Positions 41,856 to 50,489 of a DNA stretch of 64,000 nucleotides are shown one piece after another. Within the stretch, counting starts at the first letter, position 1, and every line of letters starts with the position of its first letter. This stretch comes from Pseudomonadota bacterium (lineage in GTDB: Bacteria > Pseudomonadota > Alphaproteobacteria > Rhizobiales > Rhizobiaceae): assembly GCA_023451735.1 (NCBI GenBank), contig JAEXYH010000036.1:1-64000 (forward strand), read 5' to 3'. Below the pieces are notes generated by a model. It was not told the DNA's origin and did no database searches. It was given only the letters and a program-made list of their open reading frames with translations. The translations under genes and the position numbers were made by a program.

Positions 41856-42878
41856 ATGCCGCTCTCCCATATTTCGAAATTTTCATTCCTCGTTCCCGGC
41901 AACTATGATGACGACAATCCCGCCAAAGGGATCGAGGAAACCCTGCAACTCATTGAGCTTGGCGAGAGGCTCGGTTATTCCGGTGCGCTGGTGCGCCAGC
42001 GCCATCTGGAGCGCGGCATTTCTTCCGCTGCCACCTTCCTCGCCGCCGCCTCGCAACGTACGAAAACGATCACGCTCGGCACTGCTGTCATCCAGCTTGG
42101 TTATGAAAACCCGTTTCGTCTCGCCGAGGATCTGGCGACGGTGGACATCCTTTCGGGAGGCCGCCTCAATGTCGGCATCTCAGTTGGTGCGCCGCCGTTT
42201 GCCGATCTGATCGCAGATTATGTCGATGACGCGCCGCAGGCCGATTACAGCCACGGCCGGGCGGAAAAACTGGCGCACGCAATTCAATCGCGACCGCTTT
42301 CCGAAAAGCAGCTCTCCGGCAATGCCGCCGGCGCGCAGACACCACGCCTGCGCCCCATCGCGGAAGGGCTTGCCGACCGTCTCTGGTATGGTGGCGGCTC
42401 GCAGAATTCGGCCCGCTGGGCGGGACAGGCGGGCTTCAACCTTCTCACCGGCAATATCGTCAGCGGCGAAGGTACGGATGATTTCTTCACCGCACAGACG
42501 GCGCTGATCAATTGCTTCAAGCAGGAGTGGGCGCATCCGCGCCCGGCCCGCGTCGCACTCGGCCGCGTCATCCTGCCGACCGATGGCGCCAGTCCGGCCA
42601 CCCGCCAGAAATATGCCGATTTCGTCGCTGCCCGCACCGAGCGCACCAAGACCGCACACGGCCCGCGGCGAACGCTATTTCTGCCCGACATCTTCGGCAC
42701 AACGGACGAAATCCTCGAACAGTTGTCGCGGGACCCGGTCCTGCCGCTCGTCTCCGAGTTCCGGCTGGAACTGCCTTATGAGTTTACAGCCGACGATTAC
42801 CGTCAGATCATCGGGGATTTCACGCGCCTGTTCCCGGCAGCAGACAAGGCCGTGCATGGCCTGCGCAACGCCAGCTGA
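41856..42878 (+). CDS. Luciferase-like monooxygenase
   Basis: A 340-residue LLM protein starting at ATG 41856. It has a TIM-barrel core with SKFSFLVPGNYDDDNPAKGI, the surface segment YSGALVRQRHLERGISSAATFL, the strand KTITLGTAVIQLGYENPFRL and VDILSGGRLNVGISVGAPPF. The R-Q-R-H-L-E-R segment takes the place of the usual histidine-containing loop, and the C-terminal third differs from SsuD or NtaA. Reduced FMN is the expected cosubstrate. It lies between GNAT and two further LLM genes in one operon with gaps of 20-55 bases. The precise reaction cannot be deduced. Confidence 0.85.
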   Translation: MPLSHISKFSFLVPGNYDDDNPAKGIEETLQLIELGERLGYSGALVRQRHLERGISSAATFLAAASQRTKTITLGTAVIQLGYENPFRLAEDLATVDILSGGRLNVGISVGAPPFADLIADYVDDAPQADYSHGRAEKLAHAIQSRPLSEKQLSGNAAGAQTPRLRPIAEGLADRLWYGGGSQNSARWAGQAGFNLLTGNIVSGEGTDDFFTAQTALINCFKQEWAHPRPARVALGRVILPTDGASPATRQKYADFVAARTERTKTAHGPRRTLFLPDIFGTTDEILEQLSRDPVLPLVSEFRLELPYEFTADDYRQIIGDFTRLFPAADKAVHGLRNAS

Positions 42879-42918
42879 CCGACCGATCGCACCTGAAGCC
42901 TTCCTCCTGGAGTATGCC

Positions 42919-43938
42919 ATGACACTCACTACGACCCTTCATATCGGCATCGGCCTCGATGTCGGAGCCAACAATCTTTTCCGGAATGAAACCGGCCCGG
43001 ACGGCCTCCTGCGGAAGCTCGATGCCGTTGCCGACCTGATTATCCTCGAAGACCGCTTTGCCCGGCGAGATGGCGACGGGCTCGATGCCGTGCTGTTTGC
43101 AAACTGGCTTGGCGCCAGAACCCGCAATGCCGGGATTATCGCCGGCGCGCCGATCAACGCACTCGAACCTTTCCATGTATCGACTGCAATCGCGACGCTT
43201 GACTACGTCACCGAAGGCCGTGCCGGGCTGCTGGCGCAGTCGCTCAAGGGCGAACACGCCACTGCCACCAGGCGCGCGACAGGACCGCTGAACGGTTATC
43301 CGACAGATCACCGGCAGGCACTCGAGCTCGATTTCGACGAGGCGATCGACGTCATTCGCCGATTGTGGGACAGTTGGGAGGATGATGCGGTCATCCGCGA
43401 CCTCGAAAGCCAGCGTTTCGTGGATGGCGCCAAGCTGCGTTATGTGGATTTCAAAGGTGCCAATTTCAGCGTCCTCGGCCCTTCCATCACGCCGCGCCCG
43501 CCGCAGGGCCAACCGATCATTGCCACGACCCTCCGCGCAGCGGATGATGCTACCGGCAAAGCAAATGTCGATCTGGTATTCCTGGACGTCAGCAGCGACG
43601 ACCTAGCCCCCGTTTTGGAGGCATCTCGATCCACCCATCCCAATTGTCGATATTTTGCCGATATCAAAATTGGTCCGGCCACGGAAGAGAGAGGGATCTC
43701 CCAGCATTGGCAAGACGCGAGCGAGGCGCTCGTCACCAAGCTACGCAAGTGGGCTGCTTTAGGGCTTTCAGGCATCCGCCTTCTTCCGCATCAGCCCCAG
43801 CGCAATTTGCACTCACTGGTCGATCATCTCCTGCCGGCGCTACGGGCGGCCGGCATCGGTCAGACACGTCAGGCGACGACGCTGCGCGAACGCCTTGCCT
43901 TGCCTGCTGCAACCAACCGATACGTTCAAGCGGCCTGA
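42919..43938 (+). CDS. Divergent luciferase-like protein
   Basis: A 339-residue protein, weakly similar to LLM enzymes. The start ATG 42919 has CTGGAG upstream. Features include HIGIGLDVGANNLFRN, a barrel strand DLIILEDRFARRDGDGLDAV, RNAGIIAGAPINALEPFHVSTAIATLDYVTEGRAGLLAQS and a helix DEAIDVIRRLWDSWEDDAV followed by YVDFKGANFSVLGPSITPRPPQGQPII, which is the standard order of NtaA-type proteins. The FMN-site segment after PIIATTL is eroded (RAADDATGKANVDL), so cofactor binding may be altered. It may be a non-catalytic partner subunit, as LuxB is to LuxA; this is speculation based on the erosion and its place between two LLM genes. Confidence 0.75.
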   Translation: MTLTTTLHIGIGLDVGANNLFRNETGPDGLLRKLDAVADLIILEDRFARRDGDGLDAVLFANWLGARTRNAGIIAGAPINALEPFHVSTAIATLDYVTEGRAGLLAQSLKGEHATATRRATGPLNGYPTDHRQALELDFDEAIDVIRRLWDSWEDDAVIRDLESQRFVDGAKLRYVDFKGANFSVLGPSITPRPPQGQPIIATTLRAADDATGKANVDLVFLDVSSDDLAPVLEASRSTHPNCRYFADIKIGPATEERGISQHWQDASEALVTKLRKWAALGLSGIRLLPHQPQRNLHSLVDHLLPALRAAGIGQTRQATTLRERLALPAATNRYVQAA

Positions 43939-43957
43939 CAGAACCCGGAGCCCGACC

Positions 43958-45229
43958 ATGTCGAAGAAGCAAGTTATCCTTGGAGCCCAGTTTCCGGGCG
44001 TCAACAATTTTACGGTCTGGAGCGATCCAGCCGCAGGCAGTCAGATCGCCTTCTCCTCCTTCCGGCATTTTGCCGAAACCGTCGAGCGCGGAAAACTCGA
44101 CTTCATCTTCCTTGCCGAGGGACTGCGCGTGCGCGAGCAAAAGGGCCGTTTTCACGAGCTCGATGTCGTTGGCCGCCCAAACACGCTGGCCATCCTGACG
44201 GCCTTAGCCGCCGTCACCGAGAATATCGGCCTGATCGGCACGCTGACCACGACTTTCAACGAACCCTACGCGCTGGCCCGCCAGCTTGCGACACTCGACA
44301 CGCTGTCGCAAGGTCGCGCAGGCTGGAACGTCGTAACCTCGCCCGGTGCCTTTACCGGCGCGAATTTCCGCCGGGGCGATCACCTTCCCTTTGCCGAGCG
44401 TTATGAGCGTGCAAAGGAATTCATCGATGCGGCGCGAGCGATCTGGCAGGGTAGCGACTACGCGGTCCACTCGAAACATTTCGACATTGCCGGCCGAACC
44501 GACCTGCCGGCTTCACCGCAAGGCGGGCCGGTGATTGCGCAGGCGGGCGATTCCGACACCGGACGCGAACTGGCGGCAAGTCATGCCGACCTGATCTACT
44601 CCCGTCATGGCACACTGGAAGAAGGACAGGCCTTTTACCGCGATGTGAAGGGCAGACTTGCCCGGCACGGGCGTGAAGAGAACGACCTGAAGATCCTTCC
44701 GGGTGCCGCCTTTGCGTTGGGCGAAACACAGGAAGATGCAGAGGAAAACCTGCGGGTGATCCGCCTGCAACAAGTCAGCCCGAAGAACGCCATCGTATTT
44801 CTGGAACAGGTCTGGAACCGGGACCTCTCCGCTTACGACCCGGAGGGACCCTTGCCGGAGATCGATCCCGAAGTCTCCACCCCGGCACTGGCCCAAGGCC
44901 GAGCCAACCGGTTCGACGACCGGCTTGAGACCGCTCGCGCATGGCGGGAGATTGCCGAACACGAAAAGCTCAATATCCGCCAGCTGGTAATCAAGGTCAC
45001 GGCGCGCAAGCAATTTGTCGGCACGCCGGAAGTCGTTGCGCGCGAGATCAATCGCTATGTCCAGGAAGATGCCGCGGACGGTTTCGTCTTCGCCCCGCAT
45101 CTGACACCAACCGGTTTCGACGACTTCGTCGATAAGGTCATTCCGCATCTGCAGGAATGGGGTGTCTACCGACAGGATTATTCGCAAGGGACCCTGAGGG
45201 GTAATCTTGGACTGCCGCTTGCCTCGTGA
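43958..45229 (+). CDS. NtaA/SnaA/DszA-family flavin-dependent monooxygenase (CmoJ/YtnJ-like)
   Basis: A 423-residue LLM enzyme beginning MSKKQVILGAQFPGVNNFTV with CCCGGAG upstream. Family blocks are FSSFRHFAETVERGKLDFIFLAEGLR, PNTLAILTALAAVTENIGLIG, TLTTTFNEPYALARQLATLDTLSQGRAGWNVVTSPGAF, NFRRGDHLPFAERYERAKEFID and GGPVIAQAGDSDTGRELAASHAD. This is the full NtaA/DszA architecture, the same branch as B. subtilis YtnJ/CmoJ, which cleaves the C-S bond of N-acetyl-S-alkylcysteines with FMNH2 and O2. It is the last gene of the GNAT-LLM operon. Substrate assignment is inferred from context. Confidence 0.88.
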   Translation: MSKKQVILGAQFPGVNNFTVWSDPAAGSQIAFSSFRHFAETVERGKLDFIFLAEGLRVREQKGRFHELDVVGRPNTLAILTALAAVTENIGLIGTLTTTFNEPYALARQLATLDTLSQGRAGWNVVTSPGAFTGANFRRGDHLPFAERYERAKEFIDAARAIWQGSDYAVHSKHFDIAGRTDLPASPQGGPVIAQAGDSDTGRELAASHADLIYSRHGTLEEGQAFYRDVKGRLARHGREENDLKILPGAAFALGETQEDAEENLRVIRLQQVSPKNAIVFLEQVWNRDLSAYDPEGPLPEIDPEVSTPALAQGRANRFDDRLETARAWREIAEHEKLNIRQLVIKVTARKQFVGTPEVVAREINRYVQEDAADGFVFAPHLTPTGFDDFVDKVIPHLQEWGVYRQDYSQGTLRGNLGLPLAS

Positions 45230-45241
45230 CGATGGATTGAC

Positions 45242-45266
45242 CGCGGCCCGGGTTCAGCTGGCCGCG
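45242..45266. terminator. Possible hairpin between convergent operons
   Basis: CGCGGCC (45242-45248) and GGCCGCG (45260-45266) form a seven-base stem across the gap and the stop region of the FAD gene. No T run follows, so a terminator role for the convergent pair is only tentative. Confidence 0.28.
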
Positions 45267-46756
45267 CGACGGGACACGGTCAACGTGTTCAACGCGCCGC
45301 AAAGCCTGTCGGCCAGCCCTTCGGCCTGGGAGCGCAGTTCGGTCAGCGAACTGGACTCCCAGGCAACACCGCGCAACGGATGACCGATGGCGAAGATATC
45401 GCCGTGATGAAAACCCTGCCGGTCAATCACCCCGAAATCGAGCGTCGCATCGATCCCGAAGCCGGTGTCGTGACGTCTGACATGCCCGTCCTGCAGCAGG
45501 TTCTGCACCAGAGGCGCGGTGATTTTTCCCCAATCGTGTTCCTGATGACCGCGCGCATCAATAATCCCGTCAACGTGAAGCGTTACGGTCTGCTTCTTGC
45601 CACGCGGACGGATAGCCACCTCGATTTGCCCGTTTACCGGAACTGACGACACCAGCTTTGCCGCATATGCGGAAAATCGGCCGGCGGTTCTGGCAGCTTC
45701 GATCGCGGCGAAAGACGGAGGCGCGGCGCGATGAACCGTCACGTCCCAGAGGGAACGCAAATGCCGTGTAAATCGCAGGCGTTCCACTGTTGTCGCACTC
45801 TGCCACAAGGGCAGGATAAACGAGCGCAGACTAAGTGGCAGCACCTGCCAGTCCCGTCCTTCCGCCAGAAGTTTTCGACGTGTCCGGATCGACAGCGCCA
45901 GAAGTTCGCGGATCGTTTTCGGCAAGGCATCGGGATCGATGATGTCCACCGGATCGCCGGCAGCTCGGACCGGTTCGATGAGATGACCGCGCCGCGATAT
46001 GACATGGTAACGCCCTGAAAACCCCCTCCTCTCCAGGCTCGCAACCGTATCCACCATGCTCAGGCTAGCGCCGACGATCAGGATATCCTTCGCCACGCTC
46101 AGGCGATCGAGCTTTCCGCTCTCTCCCGGCTTCGCCAGGTATCCCTCTCGGGAAAGGGCGGCAAGCGCTGGGTCGTCCGCCAGCGGAAAGACTCCGGTCG
46201 CAAGGACGACGAGGTCCGCCTCAAGACTGCGTCCATCGGAAAAACGGGCAATCATGCCCTGCCCGCCCGTCTGCCGTTCCAGCCGCACCACCTCTGAATT
46301 CCAATGGGCGAATTCGACGACATCGGCGGCCCGATCGACCGCCAGACGCAGTTGCTCCTCGACATACCGGCCGAAAAGACCGCGGGGAATGAACACGTCC
46401 TCGGCCCCTTCTTCCGGAAGCGAGAAGTCGGCGGCACCAGCATTGCGCTCCACCCATCGGGCCAGATGCGTCAGGTCATACGGATGAATGGAAAAATTTC
46501 CGGCAGGACCGTTCATCAGCTGAGCGGTTTCCGTGCTGGTATAGGCCTGTCCGAGACCGAGCGATGCGCGCGGCTCGGCAATGACGACCTGCAGCGGATC
46601 TCGCCATCGCTCCAGCAGGCGTATCGTCAGCGCCGCGCCCGAATAACCGCCGCCGATGACCAGTACCGCCGGTCGTGTTTCGATGCCGCCATCCTGTGGC
46701 GGAGGGTCGTCAAATCCGTCATCGGACTGCCGGGAGGAAAACGCCATCGGCGTCAC
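45254..46756 (-). CDS. FAD/NAD(P)-binding protein (FAD_NAD_binding_9 type), end of the ssu operon
   Basis: A 500-residue flavoprotein. The first Rossmann motif VIGGGYSGAALTIRLLERW is at about residues 33-51, ASLGLGQAYTSTETAQLMNGPAGNFS follows, and a second nucleotide site ILIVGASLSMVDTVASLERRG is near residue 225. The NGPAGNF segment and the ending DIFAIGHPLRGVAWESSSLTELRSQA are typical of YdhS/HpnW-like proteins of unknown reaction. The gene overlaps ssuD by four bases and is its last operon partner. It could supply or recycle reduced flavin, or oxidise an intermediate, but no family member is proven to do so. It has no membrane segments. Confidence 0.82.
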   Translation of the reverse strand: MTPMAFSSRQSDDGFDDPPPQDGGIETRPAVLVIGGGYSGAALTIRLLERWRDPLQVVIAEPRASLGLGQAYTSTETAQLMNGPAGNFSIHPYDLTHLARWVERNAGAADFSLPEEGAEDVFIPRGLFGRYVEEQLRLAVDRAADVVEFAHWNSEVVRLERQTGGQGMIARFSDGRSLEADLVVLATGVFPLADDPALAALSREGYLAKPGESGKLDRLSVAKDILIVGASLSMVDTVASLERRGFSGRYHVISRRGHLIEPVRAAGDPVDIIDPDALPKTIRELLALSIRTRRKLLAEGRDWQVLPLSLRSFILPLWQSATTVERLRFTRHLRSLWDVTVHRAAPPSFAAIEAARTAGRFSAYAAKLVSSVPVNGQIEVAIRPRGKKQTVTLHVDGIIDARGHQEHDWGKITAPLVQNLLQDGHVRRHDTGFGIDATLDFGVIDRQGFHHGDIFAIGHPLRGVAWESSSLTELRSQAEGLADRLCGALNTLTVSRRAAS

Positions 46757-47829
46757 GCCGGGTCCCGCAGCAACGGTAGGAGCTGATCACCCTGCCGGGA
46801 GATCTCGCGCAAATAAGGTGTATCCGACAGTACGAAATGGGTGACACCGAGATCCCGGTAGCGCCTCAGCGAGCGCGCCACATCCGCAGCCGAGCCGACG
46901 AGCCAGGTCGTGCCGGCGCCGCCACCGCCGAACTTGCCGGGCGCCGTGTAGAGGTTTTCGTCCAGCACATCGCCTTGCGCCTGCAGGTCATACAGGCGCT
47001 GCTGCCCGACTGCCTGCACCCTGCGCTCATCGACGTAATCGTCCTTGCCGATCCTCGCCATTTCGGCCACCTTGGCCTCGGCTTCCGCCCAGGCCTGCTC
47101 GGTCGTGTCCCGCACGAACGTGGTGACCCGCAGCCCGAATTCCAGCGGCGGCAGATCGCGATCCTGCGCCTTGCTCAACTGCTTCAGCCGGTCGATCCGT
47201 GCAGCGATGCCTTCCAGCGGTTCGCCCCAGAAAAGCTGGATGTCTGCTTCGCTGGCAGAGACGCGCTCGGCTGCGGCCGAAGCCCCGCCGAAATAGAGCT
47301 TTGGATGCGTGCGGTTTTCCCGCTCGGCAATTCTCGGCGTTACCGTCGAGTTTTCGACCCAGTAGTGCTGGCCCTTGAATGTCACGTTGTCCTCGGTCCA
47401 GAGGCGGCGGATCAGTCGCATGAACTCCAGCGTCCTGCCGTAACGTTCGGCCTGATCGCCTTCCTGATCACCATAGGCCGCGATCGTGTCCTGCCCGGAA
47501 ACGATATTGAGCCGCACCCTGCCACCGGAAAGATGATCGAGCGTCGCAACTGCCGAGGCGAGATTGGCCGGACGCCAGTAACCGGGGCGGACGGCGATCA
47601 GCGGTTCGAAAGACGTAGTCCGCGCGGCAAGAGCGGTCGCGACCGTGAACGTGTCCGGCCGGCCCCAGCCGGCTCCCAGAAGAGCGCCCCGCCAGCCGTG
47701 CTGCTCGAGCGCCTTGGCATACTCGGTCAGCGTATCGAGGCTGTTATGGTCACTGCTGACCGGCTCTCCGCGATGCCCAGCAACGACCTGATTGGGGATA
47801 TACCAGAGGAATTCCGACTGCTTTGTCAT
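46753..47829 (-). CDS. ssuD: FMNH2-dependent alkanesulfonate monooxygenase SsuD
   Basis: A 358-residue LLM enzyme of the SsuD branch: FLWYIPNQ, GWRGALLGAGWGRPDTFTVATALA, FEPLIAVRPGYWRPANLASAVATLDHLSGGRVRLNIVSGQD, HPKLYFGGASAAAERV, and the C-terminal GGGGAGTTWLVGSAADVA loop. SsuD cleaves the C-S bond of alkanesulfonates to sulfite and an aldehyde using FMNH2 and O2 in the cytosol. The length is slightly shorter than E. coli SsuD. It lies 48 bases after ssuB and overlaps the FAD gene. SsuE, the usual flavin reductase, is absent from the window. Confidence 0.9.
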   Translation of the reverse strand: MTKQSEFLWYIPNQVVAGHRGEPVSSDHNSLDTLTEYAKALEQHGWRGALLGAGWGRPDTFTVATALAARTTSFEPLIAVRPGYWRPANLASAVATLDHLSGGRVRLNIVSGQDTIAAYGDQEGDQAERYGRTLEFMRLIRRLWTEDNVTFKGQHYWVENSTVTPRIAERENRTHPKLYFGGASAAAERVSASEADIQLFWGEPLEGIAARIDRLKQLSKAQDRDLPPLEFGLRVTTFVRDTTEQAWAEAEAKVAEMARIGKDDYVDERRVQAVGQQRLYDLQAQGDVLDENLYTAPGKFGGGGAGTTWLVGSAADVARSLRRYRDLGVTHFVLSDTPYLREISRQGDQLLPLLRDPA

Positions 47830-47877
47830 TGGCCAAATTATCTTTTCTCGAAAAACGGGCGAGCGAAATGCATCTGC

Positions 47878-48609
47878 TCAGATGACATGGGCGGCCTGCA
47901 AGGCGGTGAGGACATCGCTCTTCAGCGCCGCCAGCCGTGCGGCCCGCCGGTCCCGCGGCCGGGCAAGGTCGACGGAAAGATCCTGCTGGATGCCGCCATC
48001 CCGCGCCCCCATCATGTAGATCCGGTCGCCGAGATACAGCGCCTCGTCGATGTCGTGGGTCACCAGCAAAAAGGAGATGCCGCGTTGCTCGACCAGCTTC
48101 AGGACGAGATCTTGAAGCTTCATCCGCGTGAAGGCATCGACCGCACTGAACGGCTCGTCGAGCAGCAGTATCCGCGGTTCGGTGTAGAGCGCTCGGGCGA
48201 TCGCCACGCGTTGCGCCATGCCTCCGGAAAGCGCCTTCGGCAGCGTATCGGCATGGCTGCTCAACCCGACATCGTCGATCAACCGGTTCACACGGGTATT
48301 CTCAAAGCGCCGTCCGTCCGCATAACCGATGTTCTGCGCCACGGTGAGCCACGGCATCAGCCGCGGCTCCTGGAAGACGAAAGCGATCGGCGGAGCCAAC
48401 GATGCGCCATCGAGATCCGTCTGTACCGATACCTTGCCCGAAAACCGCTTGTCGAGGCCGGCCGCGATCCGCAAGAGCGTGCTTTTTCCACAGCCGCTTG
48501 GCCCGAGCAGGACCGCAGCCTCACCGTTGTCCAGGCTCAGCCTGATATCATGCAGGACGATTGTGCTGCCGAACGCTTTTTCATGCACTTCGATATCGAG
48601 AATGCTCAC
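47878..48609 (-). CDS. ssuB: Alkanesulfonate ABC transporter ATPase SsuB
   Basis: A 243-residue ATPase with Walker A GPSGCGKST, Q-loop FVFQEPRLMPWLTVAQNIGY, signature LSGGMAQRVAIARAL and Walker B LLLDEPFSAVD. The EPRLMPW and DAFTRMKLQD segments are those of SsuB. The start is a GTG at 48609 that overlaps the ssuC stop (GTGA), better than an ATG at 48660 that would lie inside ssuC. It energises uptake by SsuC. Confidence 0.9.
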   Translation of the reverse strand: MSILDIEVHEKAFGSTIVLHDIRLSLDNGEAAVLLGPSGCGKSTLLRIAAGLDKRFSGKVSVQTDLDGASLAPPIAFVFQEPRLMPWLTVAQNIGYADGRRFENTRVNRLIDDVGLSSHADTLPKALSGGMAQRVAIARALYTEPRILLLDEPFSAVDAFTRMKLQDLVLKLVEQRGISFLLVTHDIDEALYLGDRIYMMGARDGGIQQDLSVDLARPRDRRAARLAALKSDVLTALQAAHVI

Positions 48610-49469
48610 GTCGGGCGCCCTCCGATCGACGTCGAATAGGTATCGCGCCACGAAAGGCACCGATCTTCGACGAGCTTGAACACGCTGTCCGACACCTTTC
48701 CGAGGATCGCCAGACAGATGATCGCGATCAGCACGAGATCGGGACGTGAAAGCTCGCGTCCGTCGGACAGCATGTAGCCGATGCCTTCAGACGCGGCGAG
48801 CAGCTCTGCGGCGACCACGCTCAGCCATGCCAGTGACAGCCCGTAGCGCAATCCGGTGAAGAGATGTGGCAGCGAAGCAGGGATCAAAATGCGCCAGACC
48901 AGCACCGGCAGTGACTGTCGATACATTTCGCCGACCTCGACCAGCTTCCGATCGACATTGCGAATGCCGGAAAACAGGCTGAGATAGACCGGAAAGAACG
49001 CGCTCTTGGCGATCAGCACGACCTTCGACGTTTCGCCGATACCGAACCAGATCATCAGGAGCGGCACCCAGGCGAGGCTTGGCACCGCCCTCAACGCCTG
49101 GAAACTCGGCTCCAGATACCGCTCGGCCGAATACCAGAGGCCGACAATCGAGCCGATGACGATAGCGAGCAGCGAACCCGCAACAAAGCCGGTCAGCACC
49201 CGCAGGCTGCTGGCGGCGATGTTCGTCCACAGCGGGCCCTCCGCCAGATAAAGGAAGGTCGTATACAGATCCGATGGCGGCGGCAGCACATAAGGGCTGA
49301 CCCACCCTATCCGGACGAAGAGCTCCAGCAGCACAAGCGCGCCGACCGGCACGATCGCACCACGCAGGTCGAGCGAAAGCAGCCTGCCACCCAGACGGGA
49401 AAGCCGCCCGGGTGGCTTCTTGGTCTCTGCTCGATTCTCGCCCCGAAAATCCTGGGTCGAAATCGTCAT
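48606..49469 (-). CDS. ssuC: Alkanesulfonate ABC transporter permease SsuC
   Basis: A 287-residue permease with about six helices after a 30-residue basic N-terminus. The diagnostic stretch VPSLAWVPLLMIWFGIGETSKVVLIAKSAFFPVYLS and the EAA-like loop PASLPHLFTGLRYGLSLAWLSVVAAELLAASEGIGYML match SsuC. The start ATG overlaps the ssuA stop (49466-49469), so binding protein, permease and ATPase are coupled. Confidence 0.92.
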   Translation of the reverse strand: MTISTQDFRGENRAETKKPPGRLSRLGGRLLSLDLRGAIVPVGALVLLELFVRIGWVSPYVLPPPSDLYTTFLYLAEGPLWTNIAASSLRVLTGFVAGSLLAIVIGSIVGLWYSAERYLEPSFQALRAVPSLAWVPLLMIWFGIGETSKVVLIAKSAFFPVYLSLFSGIRNVDRKLVEVGEMYRQSLPVLVWRILIPASLPHLFTGLRYGLSLAWLSVVAAELLAASEGIGYMLSDGRELSRPDLVLIAIICLAILGKVSDSVFKLVEDRCLSWRDTYSTSIGGRPT

Positions 49470-50461
49470 GCACCGACGACCTTCCTGGCCGGCGCCGGAT
49501 CCAGAAGCTGTGAGAGCACGTCATCGACATTGACACCTGGCCGCAGCACTTCCGGGCCGAGCAGCGGAGTTGCCGTCTTGATGGAAGCCAGCAGCTCGTC
49601 GCCGGGCACGGGATCGGTCCAGTCGCGACGTGCGATCGTGCGGCGCGTGACCTCCGGATCGCCGCCGGCCTGCTCCGTCACGAAAGCGACGAACTCGTCA
49701 TTGTTCTCGCGGATCCATTTCTGTGTCTGCACCCATACGCCAAGCACCCGCTCGACGGCTTTTGGATGCTTGCCGAGAAACTCTTCCGATACGCTGAAGA
49801 CGCTACCTTCCCTCCAGCTGCGGTCATTGAAGATCGCCCGGTCGCCGGCGATTTCCGCCTGAGCAGTCTGCGGATCGATTCCCACCCAGGCGTCCACCTG
49901 GCCTTGTTGGAGTGCTGCAAACCCTTCCGGATGCTGGAGATTGACGACCTTGAGGTCGTTGATCGTCAGATTGGATTGGGCAAGCGCGCGAACAAGTGTG
50001 AAATAGGGCGCTGTTCCCTTGGTCACCGCGATCGTCTTGCCTTTGAGGTCCGCGACGGACTGCATTGGCGAGTTGGACTTCACCTGAATGATCGACGAAC
50101 CACCCCAGCTTGCCACGTAAATGATCTTCAAAGGCACGCCATTGGCACGCGACAGGAACGCGGAAAGTGCGGCCGATCCGGCAAAATCGGTCGAGCCGAC
50201 CTTGAGGAATTCGAGCGAATTGTTGCTGCCGCGCGACTGAACCCAGCTGATCTTGGTACCGACATCCTTGAATGCCTCTTCCAGCCAGCCCTTGTTCTTG
50301 ATGAGCAGCGTGTGGGAGGAATAAAAGCCCCAGTCGAGCCGCAGCTCGGCAGGGAAATCCGACGCCTGTGCCGACGCAAGCGAAGCGCTGAATGGCGATG
50401 CGAGGACGGCGCCGGCGGCGCCGAGTTTCAGTGCATCTCGGCGCGAGATCTTGATGGCCAT
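49466..50461 (-). CDS. ssuA: Alkanesulfonate ABC transporter substrate-binding protein SsuA
   Basis: A 331-residue periplasmic binding protein with a twin-arginine-like signal (KISRRDALKLGAAGAVLASP, cut after ASAQ). The mature region ELRLDWGFYSSHTLLIKNKG, WVQSRGSNNSLEFLKVGSTDFAGSAALSAFL, IKYVASWGGSS-like text and KGKTIAVTKGTAPYFTLVRALAQ are typical of aliphatic-sulfonate binding proteins. It is the first gene of the operon ssuA-ssuC-ssuB-ssuD-FAD. A CTAT-N7-ATAG dyad begins only 14 bases before the start, so the site may act at or beside the transcription start. Confidence 0.9.
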   Translation of the reverse strand: MAIKISRRDALKLGAAGAVLASPFSASLASAQASDFPAELRLDWGFYSSHTLLIKNKGWLEEAFKDVGTKISWVQSRGSNNSLEFLKVGSTDFAGSAALSAFLSRANGVPLKIIYVASWGGSSIIQVKSNSPMQSVADLKGKTIAVTKGTAPYFTLVRALAQSNLTINDLKVVNLQHPEGFAALQQGQVDAWVGIDPQTAQAEIAGDRAIFNDRSWREGSVFSVSEEFLGKHPKAVERVLGVWVQTQKWIRENNDEFVAFVTEQAGGDPEVTRRTIARRDWTDPVPGDELLASIKTATPLLGPEVLRPGVNVDDVLSQLLDPAPARKVVGA

Positions 50462-50474
50462 ACAGTTTCCCAAT

Positions 50475-50489
50475 CTATTAAATTTATAG
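50475..50489 (-). promoter_or_regulatory. Dyad CTAT-N7-ATAG directly upstream of ssuA
   Basis: CTATTAAATTTATAG is a perfect CTAT/ATAG dyad around seven bases; with the following ACTA it repeats the arrangement at 40978. Its closeness to the ssuA start would suit a repressor site or an unusually short leader. Confidence 0.45.

Noticed and set aside
46837..48639. A 600-residue plus-strand open frame
   Set aside because: It lies wholly opposite ssuD and ssuB, whose motifs are unmistakable, and has no homology.
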